Source of the DNA: UBA10649 sp037130755 | Lineage (GTDB): Bacteria; Actinomycetota; Actinomycetes; S36-B12 | DNA: 64,000 bases | Assembly (NCBI GenBank): GCA_037130755.1 | Contig: JBAXSI010000012.1 | Coordinates: 1 to 64,000, forward strand | Direction: 5' to 3' | Shown: in pieces, positions 25,494-34,558 of the stretch | Position numbering within the stretch: the stretch's first letter is position 1 | Layout: each line of letters starts with the position of its first letter | Translations under genes and position numbers: made by a program | The notes under the pieces: model-generated | What the model was told of the DNA's origin: nothing | The model's input: the letters and a program-made list of their open reading frames with translations, nothing else | Databases searched by the model: none

Positions 25494-28088
25494 CTAGCGC
25501 AGCACCCCATCGGTGAGGCCGAGCGTGTGCGCGGGCACCACCTGCAGCCCGAGCTCTGCCGACGAGGCCAGGCCAAGGTGCCGCGGTAGTACCCGAACCG
25601 TGTAGCCGAACGGCCCGTTCTTGTCGAGGGTCACGACCAGTCGGTAAAGCCAGCGGTTGCCGTCGAACTGCTCGACGGCCTCCATTGCCGCATGCTGAGG
25701 CAGGGTGATGCGATCGTCGGCATCGACGCGTCCGTATACCGTCTGGACGATCACGTCGTCAGGACTGAGCTCACCCAGCGACACGTACGTGCGCAGGGTG
25801 ATGAGGGTTCCGAGGTTCACGGCATCGCCGATGCCGTCCGCTTCGACGTGGTCGATGCGAATCAACGGCCAGGACTTGCGCACCTTCTTCTTCCAGGTGG
25901 CGAGCTCACGAGCGCGGGTGAACTGCGCAGCCTCGGACTCGCGAGACGAGATCGCCGCCGGCATGTACAGCCGAAGGACGTACTCGCGCACCATCCGGCT
26001 GGCCAGCACCTTCGGACCGAGGGTGCGCAGGGTGTGGCGAACCATCGCGAGCCAGCGCGGCGGGACGTCCTGCTCGTTGCGGGTGTAGAACGCCGGCGCC
26101 ACGGCAGTCTCGATGAGCGCGTAGAGCGCCTCGGCCTCGAGATCATCACGACGATCGTTGTCCTCGATGCCGTCGGCGCTGGGGATCGCCCAGCCGTTCT
26201 CACCGTCGAACCACTCGTCCCACCAGCCGTCGAGGATGGACAGGTTGAGCGCGCCGTTGAGGGCCGCCTTCATGCCCGAAGTACCGCTGGCCTCGAGCGG
26301 ACGAATCGGGTTGTTGAGCCAAACGTCGCAGCCCGGGTACAGGACCGTTGCCATCGCGATGTCGTAGTCAGGAAGGAACACGATCCGCTCGCGCACGCCC
26401 TCCTCGTCGGCGAACTTCACCAGCTCCTGGATGAGTCGCTTGCCGCCCTCGTCAGCCGGATGCGCCTTGCCGGCCACCACAAGCTGCACGGGCCGCTTCG
26501 GGTCGGTGAGCAGGGCCTTCAGCCGCACCGGGTTGCGCAGCATCAAGGTGAGTCGCTTGTATGACGGCACGCGGCGTGCAAAGCCGATGGTGAGCACATC
26601 GGGGTCCAGCACGTTGTCGATCCAGCCCAACTCGGCCTCACTGGCGCCGCGGTTGATCCACGACTCCTTCAGGCGCCAGCGCGCCATGGTGACGAGCTCT
26701 TGGCGAAGCACCCGCTTCGTGGACCACAGGACATCGTCGGGCGTGTTGGCGATCGCCTCCCAGCCATCGGAATCGTCGATCGACTGACCGTGGGCGAGGT
26801 CAATGACCTGCCGTGCGACCCAGGTCGGGGCGTGCACACCGTTGGTGATCGACGTGATCGGGACGTCGTCGCTGTCGAAGCCACTCCACAGTCCGGCGAA
26901 CATGCCTCGCGACACGTGCCCGTGCAGAAGGCTGACGCCGTTCGCTCGCTGCGCCAGGCGAAGACCCATGACGGCCATGTTGAAGACCGTGGGATCGCCA
27001 CCGTCGAAGGTCTCCGCACCAAGCTGCAGGATGTTCTCGACCGGAAGACCTGGCGTGATGTTGTCGCCGCCGAAGTACTGCCGGATGAGTTCGCCGGGGA
27101 AGCGGTCGATGCCGGCGGGCACAGGGGTGTGCGTGGTGAAGACGGTGCCTGCGCGGCTCGCCTCGAGTGCGTCGTCGAAGGTGAGCGTGGGCGACTGCTC
27201 GATGAACTCGCGAATCCGCTCGAGGCCGAGGAAGCCGGCGTGGCCTTCGTTGGTGTGGAACACCTCAGGCGCCGGATGGCCAGTGATGCGGCAGTAAGCG
27301 CGGACGGCGCGGACGCCGCCGATGCCCAGCAGCATCTCTTGCTGCAGACGGTGCTCGCCGCCGCCGCCGTAGAGCCGGTCGGTGACCTCGCGCTCGGCGG
27401 GTCCGTTCTCCTCGACGTCCGAGTCGAGCAGCAGCAAGGGCACGCGACCCACCTGCGCCACCCACACGCGTGACCACAGGCTTCGGCCACCGGGCAGTCC
27501 AACAGCGACGCGGGCCGGCGAGCCGTCGGGCTCGCGCAACAAGGACACCGGGCTGCCGTCGGGATCGGTGACCGGGTAGCGCTCCTGCTGCCAGCCGTCG
27601 CGCGAGAGTGACTGCCGGAAGTAGCCGGAGCGGTAGAACAGGCCGATGCCGATGATCGGCACGCCGAGATCACTGGCCGTCTTGAGGTGGTCGCCGGCGA
27701 GGATGCCCAGACCACCGGAGTACTGCGGCAGCGCCGATGCGATGCCGTACTCCGGCGAGAAGTAGGCGATCGCGTTCGGGGCTTCGTCACCCAGGCCCTG
27801 GAACCAGCGGTCGGACGTCAGGTACTGGTGCAGGTCGCCCTGAGCGCGGCCGACCCACTCGACGAACCCGGCGTCGGCCGACAACTCGGCGAGCCGCTCG
27901 GCCGAGACCTCGCCCAGGAGCCGGACCGGGTCGTGGCCGCCGGACTCCCACAGGTCCTGGTCGATGGCCGAGAAGAGGTCGCGCGTACGCGGGTCCCAGG
28001 ACCAGCGCAGGTTGACGGCAAGCTCCTCGAGGGCAGCCAGGTTCTGGGGCAGGACGGTGCGCACGATAAAACGGCGGATGGCTCTCAC
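25494..28088 (-). CDS. glgP: Alpha-glucan (glycogen) phosphorylase
   Basis: Releases glucose-1-phosphate from alpha-1,4-glucan ends. 864 residues of the actinobacterial/archaeal long-form alpha-glucan phosphorylase group, which differs from E. coli GlgP. Visible signatures: AYFSPEYGIASALPQYSGGL near 115-135, FHTNEGHAGFLGLERI, and the PLP-lysine region EASGTSGMKAALNGALNLS near 610-630. An N-terminal DUF3417-type domain (LPQNLAALEELAVNLRWSWD) starts it. The GTG start lies seven bases after TACGGT with no ribosome-binding site. It is divergent from glgE across 154 bases, an arrangement common in mycobacteria and streptomycetes. Confidence 0.94.
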   Translation of the reverse strand: MRAIRRFIVRTVLPQNLAALEELAVNLRWSWDPRTRDLFSAIDQDLWESGGHDPVRLLGEVSAERLAELSADAGFVEWVGRAQGDLHQYLTSDRWFQGLGDEAPNAIAYFSPEYGIASALPQYSGGLGILAGDHLKTASDLGVPIIGIGLFYRSGYFRQSLSRDGWQQERYPVTDPDGSPVSLLREPDGSPARVAVGLPGGRSLWSRVWVAQVGRVPLLLLDSDVEENGPAEREVTDRLYGGGGEHRLQQEMLLGIGGVRAVRAYCRITGHPAPEVFHTNEGHAGFLGLERIREFIEQSPTLTFDDALEASRAGTVFTTHTPVPAGIDRFPGELIRQYFGGDNITPGLPVENILQLGAETFDGGDPTVFNMAVMGLRLAQRANGVSLLHGHVSRGMFAGLWSGFDSDDVPITSITNGVHAPTWVARQVIDLAHGQSIDDSDGWEAIANTPDDVLWSTKRVLRQELVTMARWRLKESWINRGASEAELGWIDNVLDPDVLTIGFARRVPSYKRLTLMLRNPVRLKALLTDPKRPVQLVVAGKAHPADEGGKRLIQELVKFADEEGVRERIVFLPDYDIAMATVLYPGCDVWLNNPIRPLEASGTSGMKAALNGALNLSILDGWWDEWFDGENGWAIPSADGIEDNDRRDDLEAEALYALIETAVAPAFYTRNEQDVPPRWLAMVRHTLRTLGPKVLASRMVREYVLRLYMPAAISSRESEAAQFTRARELATWKKKVRKSWPLIRIDHVEADGIGDAVNLGTLITLRTYVSLGELSPDDVIVQTVYGRVDADDRITLPQHAAMEAVEQFDGNRWLYRLVVTLDKNGPFGYTVRVLPRHLGLASSAELGLQVVPAHTLGLTDGVLR

Positions 28089-28095
28089 GCCGATT

Positions 28096-28101
28096 ACCGT
28101 A
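28096..28101 (-). promoter_or_regulatory. Probable -10 element of glgP (leaderless)
   Basis: TACGGT on the minus strand, seven bases before the GTG start codon, without a ribosome-binding site. Confidence 0.5.
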
Positions 28102-28159
28102 GTGGCACACCTGCGCTTCGGCGCAGCGCGGTGGGTCCCATCCGGCATGTAATTGTCGT

Positions 28160-28194
28160 GTTCTTTCATGTAACGCAAGTTCTTTCACTTGCGT
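28160..28194. promoter_or_regulatory. Inverted and direct repeats in the glgP-glgE divergent promoter region
   Basis: ACGCAAGT (28173-28180) and ACTTGCGT (28187-28194) are perfect inverted repeats around TCTTTC. The 9-mer GTTCTTTCA occurs twice, at 28160-28168 and 28179-28187, 19 bases apart. The stretch is A/T-richer than its surroundings and lies between the two divergent -10 elements, so an operator for a maltodextrin regulator is plausible. A small CCCC-TTC-GGGG hairpin follows at 28205-28215. Confidence 0.45.
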
Positions 28195-28230
28195 CCCGTT
28201 GATGCCCCTTCGGGGACCTCTGCCCACCAC

Positions 28231-28236
28231 TAGGCT
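28231..28236 (+). promoter_or_regulatory. Probable -10 element of glgE (leaderless)
   Basis: TAGGCT, six bases, then the glgE ATG at 28243. No ribosome-binding site lies between. Confidence 0.55.
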
Positions 28237-28242
28237 TCCCGC

Positions 28243-30384
28243 ATGGGGAGGACGCCAGCACGCAAGACGCCCGCCAGCAAGCCCACCGCGAGCACGCCCA
28301 CCGCGAGGAAGGCGCCCACACCGGCCCCGCCGGCGGCCAGCCCCCCACCATCGGCCGCCGTGCCGCTCGCCCCTCGCACCTCGACCCTGGCCTGGCAGCC
28401 ATCGCTGCTGCCGCCTCCGCCCGAGCTCGTCGGCCGCTTCCCGATCACCGAGGTGTCTCCCGTGAGCGTCGGTGGCAGGCGCCCCGCGACGGCCGCTGCC
28501 GGCGAGGCCGTCCCGGTGCGCGCCACCGCCTTCCGCGAGGGGCACGACGCCATGGGCGTCACCGCGATCCTCACCAGGCCCGACGGCTCGGTCGCTGAGA
28601 CCGTCCGGCTCCGTGACGAGGGGACAGGGCTGGACACCTGGTCCGGGCACGTGCGGCCGGACACCCTCGGTGACTGGACGTTCACCCTCGAAGCGTGGGG
28701 CAGTCCGTGGGATACCTGGCTGCACCGAACCGGCATCAAGATCCCTGCCGGCATCGACGTCGAGCTCGAACTGCTCGAGGGCTCGCTGCTGCTGGAGAAG
28801 GCGGGGGCCGATCTTCCCTCGGGGCTGACGGAGGTGAAGGCGGTGCTCTCCACTGCCGCAAGCACGCTGGTCGCCACGGCCCTGCCCGTCCCCGTGCGGG
28901 CCGCCGCATCAACCGACCCAGCCGTGGCCCGGATCATGCACGAGTATCCGATCCGCGACGGCGTCACTGCGAGCGGGCCATGGCCCCTGCGTGTCCAGCG
29001 ACGCGAGGCCCTGGTCGGTAGCTGGTACGAGTTCTTCCCACGCAGTGAGGGGGCCACCCTCGATCCACCGAAGTCGGGCTCGTTCGCCACCGCGCTGCCG
29101 CGACTGGACGCGGTCGCCGACATGGGCTTCGACGTGGTCTACCTGCCGCCGATTCACCCGATCGGTCGGGTTAATCGCAAGGGAGCGAACAACACTCTGA
29201 CGCCCGGGCCGGACGATCCGGGCGTGCCCTGGGCCATCGGGTCGAGCGAGGGCGGGCACGACGCCGTCCACCCCGCTCTCGGCACGCTCGCGGACTTCGA
29301 CTCCTTCGTCGCCCGCACGCAGGAGCTCGGCATGGAGATTGCGCTCGATCTGGCGCTCCAGGCCGCGCCGGATCATCCATGGGTCGCTGCCCACCCCGAG
29401 TGGTTCACGACGCGCGCCGACGGCACCATCGCGTACGCGGAGAACCCGCCGAAGAAGTACCAGGACATCTACCCGCTCAACTTCGACAACGACCCTGAGG
29501 GCCTGTACGCCGAGGTCGAGCGCGTGGTGCGCTTCTGGATGGCGCACGGTGTGCGCATCTTCCGCGTCGACAATCCGCACACCAAGCCCCTGTGGGTGTG
29601 GGACCGCCTCATGTCCAGCGTCTTCGCCACAGATCCCGACGTCCTCTTCCTCGCCGAGGCATTCACCCGGCCGGCGATGATGCGCGCACTCGCCGAGGTC
29701 GGCTTCCAGCAGAGCTACACCTACTTCACGTGGCGCAACACCCGCACTGAGCTCGAGGAGTACGGACGTGAGCTCGCTGGCCCGTCGGCCAGCTACATGC
29801 GCCCGAACTTCTTCGTCAACACTCCCGACATCAACCCTGAGTTCCTGCAGCACTCGGGGCCGGCGGGCTTCGCGATCAGGGCCACGCTCGCAGCCACGAT
29901 GTCGCCGACCTACGGCGTCTACAGCGGTTTCGAGCTCTTCGAGCACATTGCCCTCCGGCCGGGCAGCGAGGAGTACCTCGACTCGGAGAAGTACCAGTAC
30001 CGCCCGCGCGACTGGGAGCTCGCCCGCAAGCAGGCTCGCACGCTGGCCCCCTACCTCACCCAGCTCAACAGGATCCGCCACGCACACCCGGCCCTTCAGG
30101 ACCTTCGCTCGCTGCACTTCCATGCGAGCGACAACCAGGACGTCATCGCCTACTCCAAGCGCGATGGCGAGGACGTCGTCCTCGTCGTCTGCACCCTGGA
30201 CCCCGGCCGCGAACGCGAGGCCACCGTCTACTGGGAGCTTGCCGCCATCGGAATCGACGACTCCGAGCGATTCATCGCGCACGACCTCATTGCCGACGAG
30301 ACCTGGACATGGGGTCGCGCGACCTACGTGCGCCTGCGACCATGGGAGCACGTCGCTCATATCGTGCACGCCCGCAAGATCTGA
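28243..30384 (+). CDS. glgE: Alpha-1,4-glucan:maltose-1-phosphate maltosyltransferase
   Basis: Extends alpha-glucans with maltosyl units from maltose-1-phosphate, the core step of the GlgE pathway. 713 residues, GH13_3. Nucleophile Asp443 is in FRVDNPHTKP and acid/base Glu472 in LAEAFTRP; their spacing of 29 equals that in characterised GlgE. Other signatures are VVYLPPIHPIGR, NPPKKYQDIYPLNFD and SPTYGVYSGFEL. Residues 1-50 are an unusual Ala/Pro/Lys/Thr-rich tail before the family domain begins near 60. The ATG is supported by TAGGCT six bases upstream. glgB follows after 24 bases, as in most actinobacteria. Confidence 0.96.
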   Translation: MGRTPARKTPASKPTASTPTARKAPTPAPPAASPPPSAAVPLAPRTSTLAWQPSLLPPPPELVGRFPITEVSPVSVGGRRPATAAAGEAVPVRATAFREGHDAMGVTAILTRPDGSVAETVRLRDEGTGLDTWSGHVRPDTLGDWTFTLEAWGSPWDTWLHRTGIKIPAGIDVELELLEGSLLLEKAGADLPSGLTEVKAVLSTAASTLVATALPVPVRAAASTDPAVARIMHEYPIRDGVTASGPWPLRVQRREALVGSWYEFFPRSEGATLDPPKSGSFATALPRLDAVADMGFDVVYLPPIHPIGRVNRKGANNTLTPGPDDPGVPWAIGSSEGGHDAVHPALGTLADFDSFVARTQELGMEIALDLALQAAPDHPWVAAHPEWFTTRADGTIAYAENPPKKYQDIYPLNFDNDPEGLYAEVERVVRFWMAHGVRIFRVDNPHTKPLWVWDRLMSSVFATDPDVLFLAEAFTRPAMMRALAEVGFQQSYTYFTWRNTRTELEEYGRELAGPSASYMRPNFFVNTPDINPEFLQHSGPAGFAIRATLAATMSPTYGVYSGFELFEHIALRPGSEEYLDSEKYQYRPRDWELARKQARTLAPYLTQLNRIRHAHPALQDLRSLHFHASDNQDVIAYSKRDGEDVVLVVCTLDPGREREATVYWELAAIGIDDSERFIAHDLIADETWTWGRATYVRLRPWEHVAHIVHARKI

Positions 30385-30408
30385 CCACCGCACAGCATCG
30401 GAGCAGCA

Positions 30409-32610
30409 ATGACGCAGACCCCCTCGACTCCTAACGCGGCACCAGTGCCGCAGGAGGTCTCGGTGCTCGACCTGGATCGGCTGGTCGACGGGTGGCATCA
30501 CGATCCGCACTCCATCCTCGGCGGCCACGTCAACGGCGCCGTCACGACCATCCGCGTACTTCGCCCGAACGCGACCGGCGTCACGCTCGTCACGCCCGAC
30601 GGGCGCATCCCGCTGACGCATGAGCACCGTGGCGTCTGGGTAGTGGCACTCGAGCGGGCCGACGTCCCGGAGTACTCGGTCGACGTGGAGTACGACGGCT
30701 CTGTCATCCCCGGCGACGACCCCTACCGGTTCCTCCCCACCCTCGGCGAGATCGACCTCCACCTGATCGGCGAGGGTCGCCACGAGCAGCTGTGGGAGGT
30801 ACTCGGCGCCCACGTGCGCTCATATGCCACGGGGATCGGCGTGGTCAGCGGCGTCTCGTTCGCCGTGTGGGCGCCCAACGCCCAGGGCGTTCGCGTCAAG
30901 GGCGACTTCAACTTCTGGGACGGCACCGCCCACCCGATGCGGTCACTCGGATCGACGGGCATCTGGGAGCTGTTCATCCCGCGCATCGGCGACGGCACGA
31001 TCTACAAGTTCCAGATCCTCGGACGTGACGGCGTGTGGCGCGAGAAGGCCGATCCGTTCGCGTTCGCGACCGAGGTGCCGCCAGCCACCGGCTCAGTCGT
31101 CTACACGTCCGACTACGCGTGGGAGGACGATTCGTGGCTGGGCGCCCGCCAGGAGGGCGACCAGCACAAGCGGCCGATGTCCATCTACGAGGTGCACCTC
31201 GGATCGTGGCGCGCCGGCCTGGACTACCGGCAGCTCGCGGTCGAGCTCGCCGAGTACGTGCGCGACACCGGCTTCACGCACGTGGAGTTCCTCCCCGTCT
31301 CGGAGCATCCCTACGGTCCGTCGTGGGGCTACCAGGTGACGTCGTACTTCGCGCCGACCTCTCGGTTCGGCACGCCGGACGACCTTCGCTACCTCATCGA
31401 CACGCTGCACGCCGCTGGCATCGGCGTGCTCGTCGACTGGGTCCCTGCGCACTTCCCCAAGGACGAGTGGGCGCTGGCACGCTTCGACGGCACCCCTTTG
31501 TACGAGCATGCCGACCCGCGCCGTGGCGAACAGCCCGACTGGGGGACGTACGTCTTCGACTTCGGGCGCACCGAGGTTCGAAACTTCCTGGTGTCCAACG
31601 CGCTCTACTGGCTCGAGGAGTACCACGTCGACGGACTGCGCGTCGACGCCGTCGCGTCGATGCTCTACCTGGACTACTCGCGCAAGGACGGCGAGTGGTA
31701 CCCCAACCAGTACGGCGGTCGCGAGAACCTCGAAGCAGTCGCGTTCCTGCAGGAGATGAACGCGACCGTCTACAAGCGCGTGCCCGGCGTGATCACGATT
31801 GCCGAGGAGTCCACGGCATGGCCGGGCGTCACGCGCCCCACCTTCCTCGGCGGCCTCGGCTTCGGCTTCAAGTGGAACATGGGCTGGATGCACGACACGC
31901 TGGACTACATCTCGCACGAGCCGATCCATCGGCAGTACCACCACAACGAGATGACGTTCTCCATGGTGTACGCCTACAGCGAGCACTTCATCCTGCCGAT
32001 CTCGCATGATGAGGTCGTCCACGGCAAGGGGTCGCTCGCTGGGCGCATGCCCGGTGACCGCTGGCAGGAGCTCGCAAACCTGCGTGCGTACCTGGCTTTC
32101 ATGTGGGCTCACCCGGGCAAGAAGCTGCTCTTCATGGGCTCGGAGTTCGCGCAGTCCGGTGAGTGGTCCAGCGAGCGAAGCCTCGACTGGTGGCTGCTGC
32201 AGTTCCCCGAGCACGCGGGCGTGCTGCAGACCGTCACGGATCTGAACGCCATCTACCGCGCGACCCCGGCGCTGTGGGCGCGCGACGACGACCCGGGCGG
32301 CTTCGAGTGGATCGATGCGAACGACTCCGGCTCGAATGCGTTCAGTTGGCTGCGCTGGGACGATCACGGCGGCTGCGTCGCGGTGGTCGTCAATCTGTCG
32401 CCCGTGCCGCGGGAGGACTACCGAGTCGGCTTGCCGATGGCGGGCCGCTGGAGCGAGCTGCTGAATACCGACGCCACCATCTACGGCGGCTCAGGGATGG
32501 GCAACCTCGGCGCAATCGAGGCCACGGACTCGTCGTGGCACGGCCGTCCGGCATCCGCGCAGATCGTGCTCCCGCCGATGTCGGCGAGCTACTTCCGCTA
32601 CGACGGCTGA
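30409..32610 (+). CDS. glgB: 1,4-alpha-glucan branching enzyme
   Basis: Introduces alpha-1,6 branches into the glucans built by GlgE. 733 residues: N-terminal CBM48-like modules, GH13 barrel and C-terminal beta domain. Nucleophile Asp413 (DGLRVDAVASM) and acid/base Glu466 (TIAEESTAWPGV) are 53 residues apart, as in E. coli GlgB; FVLPISHDEVVHGKGSL carries the fourth conserved region. A GGAG ribosome-binding site five bases before the ATG and the short gap to glgE point to one transcript. A long hairpin follows the stop. Confidence 0.97.
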   Translation: MTQTPSTPNAAPVPQEVSVLDLDRLVDGWHHDPHSILGGHVNGAVTTIRVLRPNATGVTLVTPDGRIPLTHEHRGVWVVALERADVPEYSVDVEYDGSVIPGDDPYRFLPTLGEIDLHLIGEGRHEQLWEVLGAHVRSYATGIGVVSGVSFAVWAPNAQGVRVKGDFNFWDGTAHPMRSLGSTGIWELFIPRIGDGTIYKFQILGRDGVWREKADPFAFATEVPPATGSVVYTSDYAWEDDSWLGARQEGDQHKRPMSIYEVHLGSWRAGLDYRQLAVELAEYVRDTGFTHVEFLPVSEHPYGPSWGYQVTSYFAPTSRFGTPDDLRYLIDTLHAAGIGVLVDWVPAHFPKDEWALARFDGTPLYEHADPRRGEQPDWGTYVFDFGRTEVRNFLVSNALYWLEEYHVDGLRVDAVASMLYLDYSRKDGEWYPNQYGGRENLEAVAFLQEMNATVYKRVPGVITIAEESTAWPGVTRPTFLGGLGFGFKWNMGWMHDTLDYISHEPIHRQYHHNEMTFSMVYAYSEHFILPISHDEVVHGKGSLAGRMPGDRWQELANLRAYLAFMWAHPGKKLLFMGSEFAQSGEWSSERSLDWWLLQFPEHAGVLQTVTDLNAIYRATPALWARDDDPGGFEWIDANDSGSNAFSWLRWDDHGGCVAVVVNLSPVPREDYRVGLPMAGRWSELLNTDATIYGGSGMGNLGAIEATDSSWHGRPASAQIVLPPMSASYFRYDG

Positions 32611-32632
32611 CCCCACCCACCATCCTTCTTGT

Positions 32633-32690
32633 CGAGTGGTGAGGTGTGGCCGCTTCGGAGGTCCTCCGGGCGGCCACACCTCGCCGCTCG
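32633..32690. terminator. Long hairpin between convergent glgB and thioredoxin-TPR genes
   Basis: A 13-base perfect inverted repeat (32641-32653 with 32670-32682) extends outward to about 21 pairs with a few G-T wobbles. A smaller palindrome CGGAGG-T-CCTCCG fills the loop. Placed between two converging stops, it probably ends transcription in both directions or blocks 3' exonucleases; there is no T-run. Confidence 0.6.
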
Positions 32691-32705
32691 GCGGGAGTGG
32701 TGGGG

Positions 32706-33623
32706 CTAGAAGAGCGCGCTGGCGAGGGCGGTACGCGCCTTCGGCACGGCAGGATCGTCGCCGGCGAGCATGAAAAACTCGATCGCCCGCTGACGGGCTG
32801 CCTCGCGCTCATCTCCTGACGTCTGGCGCACCGCACCGATCACCAGCTCGAATGCCCGCGGCCAGTCGTTGCCGAGAGCGGCGAAGTCTGCCGCGAGCAA
32901 CTGCTCCTGTGACGTCGATGCCGCCGTGATCGACGGCTCCGCCACAGCCTCGGTCCGGCCGTACAGACCCACGGTTGCCAGACCGGCCGCGGCATCCGCG
33001 TTGCTGGGATCGGACGCCAGCACGGTGCCATACGCGCGCTCGGCAGCAGCCCAATCCCCGGCCTCGATCGCGTCGAATGCCGCCTCGAACCGAGGATCGA
33101 GCGGTACCTCCGGAACCTCCGCCGGCTCCTCCTCCGACGGCTCGGCCGCGGAGGCGATGGTCCCGCTCACGCCCTGCTCGGCAGCGACCTTGAGCAGTTC
33201 GTCGATGACCTGCCGGATCTGCGCCTCCGGATAGGCGCCCTGGAAGAGCGGAACGAGCTGGCCGGCGACCACCGCGAAGACGGTCGGTATCGACTGCACC
33301 TCGAACGCCGTCGCGATCTGCTGTTCCTTGTCGACGTCGACCTTGGCCAAGATCCACCGGCCGCCGTCCTCGGCCGCCAGCTTCTCGAGGATGGGTGACA
33401 GCGTCTTGCAGGGCTCACACCATTCGGCCCACAGGTCCAAGACGATCGGAACCTTGTGCGAGCGGTCCATCACGTCGGCCTGGAAGGTCTCAACGGTGGC
33501 GTCGAAGACGACGCCTGCGGGCGCGTCCGCCAGCGCTGCGGCGGCGCGCTCCTCGTTCTGGCGGGCAGCCGCGAGGGCGCCCAGGTCGACGGCCCCGCGG
33601 GCCGACATCGGGATGGAAGCCAT
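32706..33623 (-). CDS. Thioredoxin-domain protein with C-terminal TPR region (YbbN/CnoX-like)
   Basis: 305 residues: a thioredoxin fold at about 45-150, then a Glu-rich linker, then TPR-like helices at about 175-300. The redox site reads WAEWCEPCKTL with Cys69 and Cys72, so the usual Gly of WCGPC is Glu. Two-domain proteins of this type are proposed redox-linked chaperone partners (YbbN/CnoX of E. coli). A GAGAAT hexamer lies six bases before the ATG and no ribosome-binding site is seen. No signal peptide: cytoplasmic. Convergent with glgB. Confidence 0.85.
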   Translation of the reverse strand: MASIPMSARGAVDLGALAAARQNEERAAAALADAPAGVVFDATVETFQADVMDRSHKVPIVLDLWAEWCEPCKTLSPILEKLAAEDGGRWILAKVDVDKEQQIATAFEVQSIPTVFAVVAGQLVPLFQGAYPEAQIRQVIDELLKVAAEQGVSGTIASAAEPSEEEPAEVPEVPLDPRFEAAFDAIEAGDWAAAERAYGTVLASDPSNADAAAGLATVGLYGRTEAVAEPSITAASTSQEQLLAADFAALGNDWPRAFELVIGAVRQTSGDEREAARQRAIEFFMLAGDDPAVPKARTALASALF

Positions 33624-33673
33624 GGCGGCATTCTCCCCTATCGAGACGCACCCCGCGCACGGGCCGTCGACGG

Positions 33674-34558
33674 CTAGCGGATCAGCCCGCGATTGCGAAG
33701 GGTGCGCTGCCGGATCGGCGCGAAGATCACGCGCTCGACGAGGATGCCGACGGCCATGATCATTCCGATCGAACCGAGCACCAGAGCCATATCGCCGAGG
33801 GTGCGGCCCACGTCGAGCATCTGCCCGAGGCCCGGGCCGAGCGCCGGCGAGACGGCGATGAGCTCGGCTGCCATCAGCGAGCGCCAGGCGAACGCCCAGC
33901 CCTGCTCGAGACCGGCGAGGTATCCGGGCCAGGCCGCGGGCAGGACGATGTGCCACGACCGCATCCAGCCCTTGGCGCCGAGCACCTGCCCGGCGCGCAG
34001 GTAGATCGGCGGGATCTGGTCGATGCCGGCGATCAAGCCGTTCGCGATCGACGGTACGGCGCCCAGCAGCACGACGGTGTAGATCGTGGCGTCTGACAGG
34101 CCGAACCAGATGATCGCTGCGGGCACCCAGGCCACCGAGGGCAGCACCTGCAGTCCGGTGAGGATCGGGCCGAAGATCGCGCGCAGCTTCTGGTTCAGGC
34201 CGAGCGCGAGGCCGATCGGCGTCGCGACGATGAGGGCGATGATGAAGCCCTGCGCGGCACGCCTGATGCTGTTGAACGTCGACTGCCACAGGATCTGCTG
34301 CTCGGCCTGGTTCCACAGCGCATCCCAGACCTGACGCGGGCCGGGGATGATGTAGTCGGGTTGCAGCTGCACGTAGAAGACGATCTCCCAGATCAGGATG
34401 ATCACGCCGATGGCGATGAGCGGCGAGAGTGCCCGCGCGAAGACGCTCTTGACGCTGGGCTTCGGATGGCCGCCAGTCTCGAGCGCGTCGAGGCCGGCCT
34501 CGAGGGCGCCCAGATCCGAGGTACGAGTGTTGACGGAGACGCTCTGCTCAGTTGGCAT
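33674..34558 (-). CDS. ABC transporter permease, NitT/TauT/SsuC type
   Basis: Inner-membrane permease of a nitrate/sulfonate/taurine-type importer, 294 residues with about six membrane segments after a 60-residue soluble N terminus. The EAA loop is seen at PPIYLRAGQVLGAKGWM (about 195-211); the family motif LPSVAWVPAAIIWFG is present. The ATG overlaps the ATPase stop by 11 bases, with GGAG upstream. Substrate cannot be decided among aliphatic sulfonates, taurine, nitrate or similar small anions. Third gene of the binding protein-ATPase-permease operon. Confidence 0.9.
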   Translation of the reverse strand: MPTEQSVSVNTRTSDLGALEAGLDALETGGHPKPSVKSVFARALSPLIAIGVIILIWEIVFYVQLQPDYIIPGPRQVWDALWNQAEQQILWQSTFNSIRRAAQGFIIALIVATPIGLALGLNQKLRAIFGPILTGLQVLPSVAWVPAAIIWFGLSDATIYTVVLLGAVPSIANGLIAGIDQIPPIYLRAGQVLGAKGWMRSWHIVLPAAWPGYLAGLEQGWAFAWRSLMAAELIAVSPALGPGLGQMLDVGRTLGDMALVLGSIGMIMAVGILVERVIFAPIRQRTLRNRGLIR

